Source of the DNA: Gemmatimonadota bacterium
GTDB lineage: Bacteria > Gemmatimonadota > Gemmatimonadetes > Gemmatimonadales > Gemmatimonadaceae
Direction of reading: 5' to 3'
Assembly: GCA_003134685.1 (NCBI GenBank)
Contig: PLCA01000003.1
Location: forward strand, 431,174-495,173
Length of the DNA stretch: 64,000 nt
Shown: positions 41,421-49,953 of the stretch, piece after piece
How the letters are laid out: each line of letters begins with the position of its first letter
Position numbering within the stretch: position 1 is the first letter of the stretch
Program-made: the position numbers and the translations under genes
The notes under the pieces: model-generated
Told to the model about the DNA's origin: nothing
The model's database searches: none
What the model saw: only the letters and a program-made list of their open reading frames with translations

Positions 41421-44131
41421 CCCCTGCGTTTCACACTGGGCCAAATGGAGTTGCGGTCCCCGATCCTCGGCCGCGCTTTCTCCGAATCCTGATCGCGACG
41501 CTAGGCCTTTCTTGCTCTTTCCTCGTCGCGTCATGCGGCCGCAACTCGGAAAACCACGCTTCGCCTCGAGGGCCGGCGCCCACTGCTGTACGATTGGACC
41601 ATCTCCAGCACCTCGGCCGTAACGCGGTGGTCCGGGGTCGGCCGGTTCGGGTAGTTTCACTCTACGCGGAGGCGCCTGACTATCGTCCGACCGGCTCTCC
41701 AGCGCGCGACGGATTCGAGGGAATCGCCAGCCTCGACGATGCCGCGCGCGCGGCGGTTGTCTATCTCCGCGAGTACGAGGCAACGGGGGACACCGTCATC
41801 CGCGACGAGGCCGTTCGACTCCTGCGCTTCGTCACGGCGATGGAACAGGGTGACGGCGAGTTCGTCAATTTCATCGACTCCGCCGGTCGGCTGAATCGCG
41901 ACGCGCCTAGCAGTCGACAGAGCATGTCGTACTGGGCCGCGCGCAGCATCTGGGCACTCGGCGAAGCCGCGCGAGTGCTTGGGCCTCAGGACTCGACAGT
42001 GTTGAAGAGCATGCGTCCGGTGCTGAGTCGCGCGGTTTCGCGAATGGCGGAAGAGATCGACGCGGGCCGCCTCATCGGCGGATCGACCACGGCAACGTCG
42101 GAAGCGCTGCTCGGTCTGCTCGCGGCGCAGCGCGCCGATACCGCGAATGCACTCGTCCCGTTGGCGACGCGCACCGCCCGACTGCTTGCGGCGCACTCGG
42201 AGGGCGACAACAAGACCGCACCGTGGGGCGCGTATGTCGATCGAGCGAGTGCTCCCTGGCACGCGTGGGGAGCGCGATCTCCGGAGGCGCTCGCGATTGC
42301 CGGCAGCACCCTTGGTCATTCAGAGTTTACGGCTTCGGCCAGAAAGGAAGCGGACGGACTGTGGGGCAGATTCCTCCTCGCTGGAGGCATCCCTTCGGCG
42401 GTCGCCCCCAACGGGACAGCTACATGGTATCCCCAGATCGCGTACGGCATCGGCCCGATCGTCGAAGGGTACCTCGCATTGGCCGAGGTAACTGGACAGC
42501 GTCGCTATGCAGTTTTCGCAGGACTCGCCGCAGGCTGGTTCCTCGGCAACAATCCCGCGGGCGTGAGCATGTACGACGAGAAGACCGGTAGAACCTTCGA
42601 CGGGATCGACGGCCCATCGCCAGTGAAGGTGAATCGGAACTCGGGAGCTGAGTCGACCATCGAGGCGTTGCTGGCAATTCAGAAGGCTACGAGCAACCCG
42701 GATGCGGCGGAGTACCTGCATTACCGTCCGGTCGGCAATCAATCGCCTTTGCTTGCGAACGTTCCCGAACGGCGAGAATACACCGGGCCCGGCGGAAGTC
42801 GTCTCGTACTTCGCCGAGGGCCCGCCGGCGTTGAGATCGCGCGCGACGATCAGTCAGTCGGCAACAATGAAGTCGCTGCCAGGGACGCTGCCGCCGGGTC
42901 GGACAAGCCGTCGACACCAATCACGCTGACGTATTGGCCAGCTGCAAACCCGGTCGAGACGAGCGTCGCCAATCGCCTCGCGTCGCAGTGGAATCAGGAG
43001 CACCCCGATGTGCAGGTGCGAGTGCAGCCTTTGCCCGCCGGCCGCTCCTCCGAGGAGGTTCTACTGGCGGCGATCGTCGCCAAGGCGACGCCGGACGTCA
43101 GCTCGAATGTCTCGTCGGCGCTGCTGGCGCGGCTGGTTCGAGCGGGCGGTGTCGTGCGCCTCGACAATCGCGTCGCGACGTCGGCGCGGCTCAGGGAGCG
43201 CACAAACTCGGCGATGCTCGCATCCCTACGCCTGCCGGACGGCGGGATCTACGCGTTCCCCTGGAAGACGAATCCGATGATGTTGATGTACAACGTCGAC
43301 CTGTTCAAGGCGGCAGGGATCGGCCCGCCGCGCACCCAGAGCGAGCTGGTGCAGGCCTGGCACAAGCTCGCCCGCGACACCGACGGCGACGGCCGCCTCG
43401 ATCATTGGGCGATGTGGGCCACGCTCAAGACGACGTGGTACGAGCGCTTCTACGATTTCTATCCACTGTATCTTGCCAGCTCGGGCGGCAGGACGCTGGT
43501 GAACAACGGGAAGATCGTCTTCGACAACGAAGCAGCGGTCGCGGCGCTCGACGTGTTGCGCCGCGGCTTCGCCGAAGGGGTACTTCCCAGGTCGAATTTC
43601 GCGCTGGGACGCGATCCTTTCGCCGATGGCACCGTAGCGATGAAGATCATCGGACCCTGGTTCGTGAAGGAGCTAACCGACATCAAGATCCCCAGCTTGC
43701 ACTACGACGTCGCGCCTGTGCCGGGCGCGGATGGGACGGATCCGGCCAATCGTTATGCTTTCGCCGACTTGCGCAGCATCGCGATTTTCTCGACGACGCG
43801 TTATCCCGACGCCGCTGCGAGCTTTGTCGCATACCTCACGTCGCCTGCCGCCGACCGCATGCTGATCGAAGAAGCGAGCCAACTGCCGTACCGGCGGCGT
43901 CTCGCGACCGATCCGCGATTCACAGTTTCTCTCTCGAAATGGCCGACGCTCTCGACCTACGCCAACTATGTCGAGCGATCGCGCGATCTGGACCTCGATC
44001 CTGACGTGGTCGAGATTTTCGATCTTCTTTCGGAAGCCTACGAGGAGTCCGCGATCTACCAGACCACTTCGGTGAAGGATGCGTTGGCGAAGGCCGCCCG
44101 CGAGGCAAGGAACATTGTGAATGCGCGCTGA
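41417..44131 (+). CDS. Lipoprotein fusing a six-hairpin glycosidase-like toroid to an ABC sugar-binding protein
   Basis: 904 residues, GTG start in a GTGA overlap. The lipoprotein signal ends LVASC (Cys40). Residues about 60-450 are helical-hairpin repeats with AGWFLGNNPAGVSMYDEKTGRTFDG (about 372) and NRNSGAESTIEALLA (about 405), a pattern of (alpha/alpha)6 sugar-processing toroids. After a short linker, about 500-904 is a full family-1 solute-binding protein: TLTYWPAANPVETSVANRLASQW, YAFPWKTNPMMLMYNVDLFKAAGI and AMKIIGPWFVKEL. Ordinary binders are 400-440 residues. It is followed by two permeases and an ATPase, so the binding half must serve that importer. The toroid may trim or sense the ligand. 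Confidence 0.85.
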   Translation: MTPAFHTGPNGVAVPDPRPRFLRILIATLGLSCSFLVASCGRNSENHASPRGPAPTAVRLDHLQHLGRNAVVRGRPVRVVSLYAEAPDYRPTGSPARDGFEGIASLDDAARAAVVYLREYEATGDTVIRDEAVRLLRFVTAMEQGDGEFVNFIDSAGRLNRDAPSSRQSMSYWAARSIWALGEAARVLGPQDSTVLKSMRPVLSRAVSRMAEEIDAGRLIGGSTTATSEALLGLLAAQRADTANALVPLATRTARLLAAHSEGDNKTAPWGAYVDRASAPWHAWGARSPEALAIAGSTLGHSEFTASARKEADGLWGRFLLAGGIPSAVAPNGTATWYPQIAYGIGPIVEGYLALAEVTGQRRYAVFAGLAAGWFLGNNPAGVSMYDEKTGRTFDGIDGPSPVKVNRNSGAESTIEALLAIQKATSNPDAAEYLHYRPVGNQSPLLANVPERREYTGPGGSRLVLRRGPAGVEIARDDQSVGNNEVAARDAAAGSDKPSTPITLTYWPAANPVETSVANRLASQWNQEHPDVQVRVQPLPAGRSSEEVLLAAIVAKATPDVSSNVSSALLARLVRAGGVVRLDNRVATSARLRERTNSAMLASLRLPDGGIYAFPWKTNPMMLMYNVDLFKAAGIGPPRTQSELVQAWHKLARDTDGDGRLDHWAMWATLKTTWYERFYDFYPLYLASSGGRTLVNNGKIVFDNEAAVAALDVLRRGFAEGVLPRSNFALGRDPFADGTVAMKIIGPWFVKELTDIKIPSLHYDVAPVPGADGTDPANRYAFADLRSIAIFSTTRYPDAAASFVAYLTSPAADRMLIEEASQLPYRRRLATDPRFTVSLSKWPTLSTYANYVERSRDLDLDPDVVEIFDLLSEAYEESAIYQTTSVKDALAKAAREARNIVNAR

Positions 44132-44168
44132 ACGGAAACCGCGAAGGAACATGGTGAATGCGCGCTGA
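44107..44168 (+). repeat. Duplicated 25-base segment at the binding-protein/permease junction
   Basis: aaggaacattgtgaatgcgc plus five bases (44107-44131) recurs at 44144-44168 with one change, a 37-base period. The first copy encodes the end of the binding protein. The second, in another frame, supplies AAGGA and the ATG of the permease. Confidence 0.85.
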
Positions 44169-45021
44169 GCAGAAGACTGCTTCGCTGATGGCGGGGCCGT
44201 ACGCGGCGTTTCTGCTCGTATTCGCCGTGTACCCGATCGCGTTCGCGCTCGTCCTCGTCTTCCTACAGTGGGATCTCGTCACGGCGCCGACGTTTGCTGG
44301 TGCCGACAATATTCGGCTGCTCGTCCACGATGGGCGATTCTGGCGTGCCGTCGTCAACACGTTTGTGTTTCTCAGCATCCACGTGCCGCTCCAGATCGTC
44401 ACGGCGCTCGCGCTCGCGCTCACGCTCAATCGCCAGCTCGTTGGTCGTTCCTTCTGGCGGGCCGCCTTCTTTCTCCCGGTCGTAATCTCGGGCGCCGTCG
44501 TCGCGATTCTCTGGAGCCAGCTCTACGCCACCGATGTCGGGCTGATCAACCGGCTGCTGTTGAAGATCGGAGTGTCGCCGGTTCCCTGGCTCACCGATCC
44601 ACGAACAGCCATGCCCGCGATCGCGGTGATGGTTACCTGGAAGAACGTCGGCTTCTACGTGATCATCTACCTGGCCGGGCTCCAGTACATCCCTCGCAGC
44701 TGCCAGGAAGCGATCGAGATCGAAGGCGCGTCCGCGTGGCAGCGGTTCCGGTACCTGACTCTGCCGTCGCTGCTGCCGCAGACGATTCTCGTCGTCACGC
44801 TCTCTACCATAAACGGCTTCCAGCTCTTCATCGAGCCGTACGTGATGACTGGAGGGGGCCCGCTCAGGCGCACATACTCCGTGGTGCTCTACCTGTACAA
44901 CAACGCCTTCGCGTACCAGAAGATGGGCTATGCGGCGACGATCGGTGTCGCACTGGCGCTGATCATCGGCATCGTCGTCCTTGCTCAGCGTCGCCTGATT
45001 GGGAAGGCTGAAGCCCTATGA
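44158..45021 (+). CDS. Sugar ABC transporter permease, MalF-like, locus 2
   Basis: 287 residues, six membrane segments. The EAA loop reads CQEAIEIEGASAWQRFRYLTLPSLLP (about 180-205), followed by FIEPYVMTGGGPLRRTYSVVLYLY, typical of MalF/UgpA. The ATG at 44158 lies in the second copy of a duplicated segment that also gives AAGGA upstream. It ends in an ATGA overlap with the MalG-like gene. Together they form the channel for the oligosaccharide captured by the fused lipoprotein. Confidence 0.93.
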   Translation: MRAEQKTASLMAGPYAAFLLVFAVYPIAFALVLVFLQWDLVTAPTFAGADNIRLLVHDGRFWRAVVNTFVFLSIHVPLQIVTALALALTLNRQLVGRSFWRAAFFLPVVISGAVVAILWSQLYATDVGLINRLLLKIGVSPVPWLTDPRTAMPAIAVMVTWKNVGFYVIIYLAGLQYIPRSCQEAIEIEGASAWQRFRYLTLPSLLPQTILVVTLSTINGFQLFIEPYVMTGGGPLRRTYSVVLYLYNNAFAYQKMGYAATIGVALALIIGIVVLAQRRLIGKAEAL

Positions 45022-45833
45022 AGCAGCTCCGCAGAATCGTTCTATATGCAGGACTGAGCATCGCTGCAATTACCTTCATCTATCCGTTCCTCTGGATGGC
45101 GTCGAGCACGTTCAAGCCGCCCGTCGAAGTCGGCTCGCTGGCACTGATTCCGCATGACTTCACGCTCGACAACTACCGCACGATGTGGGCGCGGGCTCCC
45201 TTCGGACGCGCGCTCGTGAACAGCACCTTCGTGGCAACCACGATCACGCTTGCGGTGCTGGTGTTCGGTTCGATGACGGCGTACGCGATGGCGCGACTCA
45301 ACTTCCGCGGCCGGCCCGCCCTCAACGCAGCGACGATCGCGGTGCTGATGGTACCCGGCCAGCTGACGCTGATTCCGCTGTACACATTGATCGTGCAGCT
45401 CGGATGGGTCGACACCTACGCTGCTCTCATCGTTCCGTACCTGTTCAACGCCACGGCGATCCTGATGTTGCGGCAATTCTTCCTGCAGATCCCGCAGTCG
45501 CTCATCGATTCCGCCCGCATGGACGGAATGAGCGAGCCGCGCATTCTCTTCACCATTTTCTGGCCGTTATCCAAGCCCGTGCTGTCGATCGTCGCGATAT
45601 TCACCTTCATGGGTGCGTGGAACGAAGTGCTCTGGCCGCTGCTCGTGGTGCGCGAGCAAAACCTGATGACGCTTCCGCAGCTGCTGACCGTTTTCGCGCT
45701 CGGCGGCGGCGCGGGTTCGGTCGGCGTCTCGCTTGCCTCGGCGATGGTACTGGTAGTGCCGGTGGTTGTCGCTTACGCATTCCTCCAGCGGAACTTTATC
45801 GAGAGCATGGCCGGCTCCGGGATCAAGGGCTAA
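45018..45833 (+). CDS. Sugar ABC transporter permease, MalG-like, locus 2
   Basis: 271 residues, six membrane segments. The EAA-like loop is DSARMDGMSEPRILFTIFWPLSKPVL (about 168-193), with Asp-Ser-Ala in place of the commoner Glu-Ala-Ala, and WNEVLWPLLV follows. It overlaps the MalF-like gene by 4 bases and ends 2 bases before the ATPase start. Confidence 0.92.
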   Translation: MKQLRRIVLYAGLSIAAITFIYPFLWMASSTFKPPVEVGSLALIPHDFTLDNYRTMWARAPFGRALVNSTFVATTITLAVLVFGSMTAYAMARLNFRGRPALNAATIAVLMVPGQLTLIPLYTLIVQLGWVDTYAALIVPYLFNATAILMLRQFFLQIPQSLIDSARMDGMSEPRILFTIFWPLSKPVLSIVAIFTFMGAWNEVLWPLLVVREQNLMTLPQLLTVFALGGGAGSVGVSLASAMVLVVPVVVAYAFLQRNFIESMAGSGIKG

Positions 45834-45835
45834 CG

Positions 45836-46948
45836 ATGCCATCAGTCACGTTCGAGCACGTCACCAAGCGCTTCGGCGACGCAACAGTGATCGAGGATTT
45901 CGATTTACAAGTAGCGGACGGCGAGCTGCTCGTGCTGGTCGGCGGATCTGGATCCGGGAAGTCGACGATCCTGCGGATGCTCGCTGGCCTGGAGACCGTG
46001 ACCTCGGGCAGGATCCGGATCGACGACCGCGATGTGACCGACCTCGCTCCGCGTGACCGCGACGTCGCGATGGTGTTCCAGGACTACGGGCTGTACCCTC
46101 ACATGACCGTGCGCGACAACCTTTCGCTCGGACTTCGCCTCAGAAAGATTCCGCGCCACGAGATCGAACGCCGCGTTACGTGGGCGGCCAGCATGCTCGG
46201 CCTCGAGCCCCTGCTCGATCGCAAGCCGAAGGCGTTGTCCGGAGGTCAGCGGCAGAGGGTCGCGATGGGACGCGCCATGGTGCGCGAGCCCAAGGTGTTT
46301 CTCTTCGACGAGCCCCTCTCCAATCTGGACGCCGGTCTCCGGGCTCAAATGCGCATCGAGATCGGTAGCCTTCAGGATCGGCTCAAGACCACCACCGTCT
46401 ACGTCACGCATGACCAGGTCGAGGCGATGACTCTGGGCGACCGGATCGTCGTGCTCGCGGACGGACGCATCCAGCAGATCGGCCGGCCGATCGAGTTGTA
46501 CCGAACTCCGGTCAACCGCTTCGTTGCGGGATTCATTGGCACGCCGGCAATGAACTTTATCGAGGGAACACTCGTCGCGGACGGCGGTCGAATGTTTTTC
46601 AGCGCTGAAGCCGCGCGTTTGAAGATGAGAGCTGGCACCGCTGAATCGAGCGAGCCGATAACGCTTGGGATCCGGCCGGAGGATCTGCGGATGGATTTCA
46701 TTCCTCAGCAGCCGACACACGGATCCGCTGACTTCGACACGTTAACCGGGCGCGTCGTGCTGGTCGAGCGGCTCGGTGGAACCAGCCACGTTCATTTTCA
46801 GGTTGGCCCGCACCGATTGATGGCGTCCGTTGCGAGCGATTCACTGCCGGAGGTCGGACACGACATCACGGCGCATGTTCCAGCCGCTCGGGTACATCTG
46901 TTCGGCGGCGATGGCCGTGCCATCGGACGAACAGCGGAGATCGTCTGA
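45836..46948 (+). CDS. Carbohydrate ABC transporter ATPase (MalK/UgpC type), locus 2
   Basis: 370 residues from the ATG at 45836; the same frame is open further upstream but only as a shadow of the permease. Walker A is GGSGSGKS at 36-43 (Gly where Pro is usual), Q-loop VFQDYGLYPHMTV, signature LSGGQ at about 134-138, Walker B FLFDEP, and switch YVTHDQ. The C-terminal TOBE domain covers about 235-370. It is a clear paralogue of the locus 1 ATPase. Its stop TGA lies inside a CTGA that probably starts the next gene. Confidence 0.93.
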   Translation: MPSVTFEHVTKRFGDATVIEDFDLQVADGELLVLVGGSGSGKSTILRMLAGLETVTSGRIRIDDRDVTDLAPRDRDVAMVFQDYGLYPHMTVRDNLSLGLRLRKIPRHEIERRVTWAASMLGLEPLLDRKPKALSGGQRQRVAMGRAMVREPKVFLFDEPLSNLDAGLRAQMRIEIGSLQDRLKTTTVYVTHDQVEAMTLGDRIVVLADGRIQQIGRPIELYRTPVNRFVAGFIGTPAMNFIEGTLVADGGRMFFSAEAARLKMRAGTAESSEPITLGIRPEDLRMDFIPQQPTHGSADFDTLTGRVVLVERLGGTSHVHFQVGPHRLMASVASDSLPEVGHDITAHVPAARVHLFGGDGRAIGRTAEIV

Positions 46949-49617
46949 CAACTTTCCCACCTGCGCTCGGCCCTCTGCGGGCTAAAGCTCTCGTCGCGAT
47001 TGCGCTCGCGCTCATCGCTTGCGCCAGGATCTCTCAGAGGACACCGCAGGTTATTCCCGTCACATCCGGTCGGACAGGCCGGAGCGTCTCGGCCGATAGC
47101 GCTCCGGTCAGGGGGCAAGGTGCAGATCTATTGACGATTGAAAGCGTGAAGGAAGTTGGTCAAATCGAAGTCGGCAGCCCATATGTGGGCATCGAGATTC
47201 ACAAGAGCTTTCCGTTGTTGAATCGGATAAGCTTTTACTACCCGGTAGCAAACAGTATCGATATCAGTGACGATTACTGGAAGCGTGAGACTTTCAGAAT
47301 CATGTCCATCGGACTAAGGGTGGGTGGTTCCCCAAAACGCTTTCTCGAGCATCAGGTTTATAAAGTCTCTCAGACACCATACTCTGTTTCCTTCCATGGA
47401 AACGATTCTGGCAGTCACGTCAGAATCACTTATGAGTTTTGCAGGAACGAGCCAGCTATGGTGGTTACCTACGAGATAACCAATACATCTGCGACCACGA
47501 AAGACTATGAAGTGTATACCCGACTGGAAACGACACTTCGAACAAGCCACACTTACAAACTTATTGATAGCGCATCTACCGACTTTCAGACCAGCGGATC
47601 AATAATCAGGACGAACTATCCTTTTGTGGAAACCGGGAATGCGCAAATATTTGTCATGAATTCAGGGCTGCAGCCGTCGAGTTTTACAACGAGGCAGCCA
47701 AAGAATACTGGATTCTCAAGCCTCGACGATTGGTGGTTGAACACCGACAGCCCTCTTCCGGCAACACTAATTCCGCGAGAGAAACCAGACAAACCCCTCG
47801 CTGCGTTCACCTACAACAAACAGTTACCTCCTGATTCATCAATCACGATTATCCAGATTGTTGGATCAGCATTGATTTCAGAAGCGGCGGCGAAGACGGC
47901 TTTCCTGCTCACGCACTACCAGCGTGAAGTCAAAGCGTACAAGGATTACATCATCAAGGAGGCTTTGGCCCGGCCTGACATCGTTACCGGCGATAACGAT
48001 CTGGATTTGACTTCGCGGTGGTCAAGGGCAGTCCTGGCAACGAACGCCCATTACCTGCATGGCCGAATAGTTCCTATGCCTGCCCAAGCGGAATACAATT
48101 TCTACTTTACTCACGATGCATTGCTCACCGATTTGGCGGCGGTGAATTTCGATCTGGCAAGAGTCAGGAACGACTTGGAGTATATAGTCAGTTTAGCCGA
48201 CACAGATCGAACCATACCCCACGCCTACTATTGGCAGGATACAAAGTACACGACTGAATATGCGGGCCCGGAGAACTGGAATCACTTCTGGTTCACGCTT
48301 GTGGCTGCACGTTATCTGCGCCACTCAGGGGACCGTGAGTTTCTGGCGCGCCTTTATCCCTATATCGAGAAGAGCATTCAGACTGCGCTGAAGAATAAAG
48401 GCGCAGACGATCTGATGTGGTCCTCGCGGCCGGACTGGTGGGACATTGGTCGTAATGTGGGACCACGGGCGTACATGACGATTCTGGCCATTCGTGCATT
48501 GAGGGAGTTCGACTTTATATCGAGCTCATTGAACCGTGATGGGTCGCAATTGGAGGCCTATGAGAATCTCGCCACTCGAATGAATAAGCAGCTGGTCGAC
48601 CGGCTCTGGGATGACCAGCTGAACTACCTGATAAGCTATTACGAGGATGGAAAAGAGGATCGCCACATATATATGGGATCTCTGTTGGCCTCACATTTTG
48701 GCTTGCTCGATGATGCCAGGAATCGAAAGCTGCTAACGACTGCCAAGGCAAAGCTATTGGATGAACGACTGGGCCTGTACACGCTGTATCCAATGGACCT
48801 ACATCTGCTTATCGATTACATGAGATTTGCCGGTAATGAGGCCGGCCAACCTTATCACTATGCCAACGGCGGGATCTGGCCTCACGGAAATGCCTGGTAC
48901 GCTCTCGCGTTAATCAACAATGGATTGAACAAAGATGCTTTTGAATTCATGAAGCGGACTATGACCCTGAACGGGATAACAAATAGTCCCAATGGCCAGC
49001 CTGCTTTGTATGAGTACAGAATAAGTGACAAAAGCGATCCGGCCGTTTATGGAAAGATTGACAAACCTCAATTCCTGTGGGCGGGCGGCTGGTACCTCTA
49101 CACTCTGTATAATCTGTTCGGCCTGAGGGAAAATGAATGGAATATCTCGTTCAGCCCTTTTATCCCCAAAGGTGTGGATTCCGTACAGTTGACCGTGATC
49201 CTCAAGGGCGTCCCTGTAAGTGTCGATATCAGGGGAGAGGGGAGCACGCTATCCTCCATCTCATTCGATGGAAGGGACATCCCATCAGCTGTTGTGCCGG
49301 AGGATATCAAAGACTTGAGAAAGATCGGCGTAACATTAGGGGATGCCGTAACGCCGTATCTAAGTTCGGCTAATGCTTTAGTAATTTCTCCAGTCTATGA
49401 CAGAGAAACGAAGAAACTTGAATTTGATCTCGAGTCTTTTGCAGGCCATTTAATCGAGGTGGGAGTTGTATCCCCGACGGCAAAGCAAAGTATTGCGATA
49501 AATGGTCGTTATATCAGCAGTGGGATTACGGAATCAAGAACCAACGGGAGCTATAAGATTCATCTGCAGCACGTTTCCAGATCGAAGAGAAATCATTATT
49601 CAGTAACGGTGAAATAG
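46945..49617 (+). CDS. Low-GC (alpha/alpha)6 glycosidase-like lipoprotein, probable CTG start
   Basis: The frame has no ATG or GTG upstream, and its only TTG (47131) leaves 828 residues without a signal. Reading back, the frame encodes LRAKALVAIALALIAC, a good lipoprotein signal with lipobox LIAC. The only start compatible with it is CTG at 46945, overlapping the ATPase stop as CTGA, like the ATGA/GTGA overlaps earlier in the operon. This gives 890 residues. The body has an N-terminal beta-sandwich, then a toroid with WSSRPDWWDIGRN, HIYMGSLLASHFGLLDD, YHYANGGIWPHGNAWYALAL and FLWAGGWYLYTLYNLFGL. It resembles amylo-glucosidase and phosphorylase-like toroids. Body GC is visibly lower than that of its neighbours. 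Confidence 0.75.
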   Translation: MTTFPPALGPLRAKALVAIALALIACARISQRTPQVIPVTSGRTGRSVSADSAPVRGQGADLLTIESVKEVGQIEVGSPYVGIEIHKSFPLLNRISFYYPVANSIDISDDYWKRETFRIMSIGLRVGGSPKRFLEHQVYKVSQTPYSVSFHGNDSGSHVRITYEFCRNEPAMVVTYEITNTSATTKDYEVYTRLETTLRTSHTYKLIDSASTDFQTSGSIIRTNYPFVETGNAQIFVMNSGLQPSSFTTRQPKNTGFSSLDDWWLNTDSPLPATLIPREKPDKPLAAFTYNKQLPPDSSITIIQIVGSALISEAAAKTAFLLTHYQREVKAYKDYIIKEALARPDIVTGDNDLDLTSRWSRAVLATNAHYLHGRIVPMPAQAEYNFYFTHDALLTDLAAVNFDLARVRNDLEYIVSLADTDRTIPHAYYWQDTKYTTEYAGPENWNHFWFTLVAARYLRHSGDREFLARLYPYIEKSIQTALKNKGADDLMWSSRPDWWDIGRNVGPRAYMTILAIRALREFDFISSSLNRDGSQLEAYENLATRMNKQLVDRLWDDQLNYLISYYEDGKEDRHIYMGSLLASHFGLLDDARNRKLLTTAKAKLLDERLGLYTLYPMDLHLLIDYMRFAGNEAGQPYHYANGGIWPHGNAWYALALINNGLNKDAFEFMKRTMTLNGITNSPNGQPALYEYRISDKSDPAVYGKIDKPQFLWAGGWYLYTLYNLFGLRENEWNISFSPFIPKGVDSVQLTVILKGVPVSVDIRGEGSTLSSISFDGRDIPSAVVPEDIKDLRKIGVTLGDAVTPYLSSANALVISPVYDRETKKLEFDLESFAGHLIEVGVVSPTAKQSIAINGRYISSGITESRTNGSYKIHLQHVSRSKRNHYSVTVK

Positions 49618-49649
49618 AGTTCTCCCCGCTTCTTTGACGATTCCCACGC

Positions 49650-49866
49650 CTATAATAGCCGGTGTTCTGGGTTATACTGCCGCCTGATTTATCAATTTGA
49701 CCCTGTGGAATTGGATAGACAGAGTTGAAGTCCTGGAACTATTTCCCGAGAGCGGTCAACACCGGCTTAGCTATTCCCCATCTTTTCAGGTCATTGAATC
49801 GTTGCGACTCGAATCCCAGCTCCACTCTCCCCTCATGCATTAACCAGCCCTTTATCTGGTTCTTGC
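49650..49866 (-). pseudogene. Decayed SusD/RagB C-terminal fragment
   Basis: On the minus strand VELGFESQRFNDLKRWG (about 49790-49830) matches the SusD C-terminal motif (ERR-EL-EG-RF-DL-RWG). After an in-frame TAG at 49739-49741, the same frame continues FNSVYPIPQGQIDKSGG and ITQNTGY, the equally typical YPIP-EI-QN-GY tail. The stop sits where Tyr would be expected (KYF), so a single base change explains it. No SusD N-terminus or receptor gene adjoins. SusD proteins bind glycans on the outer membrane in Bacteroidota. The fragment is convergent with the low-GC glycosidase and probably arrived with it. Confidence 0.78.
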
Positions 49867-49906
49867 CAGTGGAGGCGGTGCTCCAGCCGCTCCTGTGCAC
49901 TTGGTC

Positions 49907-49933
49907 GGCGGAGATGGCCGCGCCATCTCCGCC
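49907..49933. other. Perfect 12-base hairpin
   Basis: ggcggagatggc (49907-49918) pairs exactly with gccatctccgcc (49922-49933) around a 3-base loop. It lies 20 bases past the stop of the minus-strand secreted protein gene. No T-run follows on either strand, so termination is only possible. Confidence 0.6.
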
Positions 49934-49953
49934 AGACTTTGAGCGGCGCGGAG

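Noticed and set aside
41417..44131. Fusion as a result of a frameshift or missed stop
   Set aside because: The frame is continuous with normal codon use on both sides of the linker near residue 480, and no second lipoprotein signal or start lies at the domain border.
45185..45835. 217-codon extension of the locus 2 ATPase
   Set aside because: It overlaps the MalG-like permease in another frame; the paralogue and all MalK relatives start at the equivalent of 45836.
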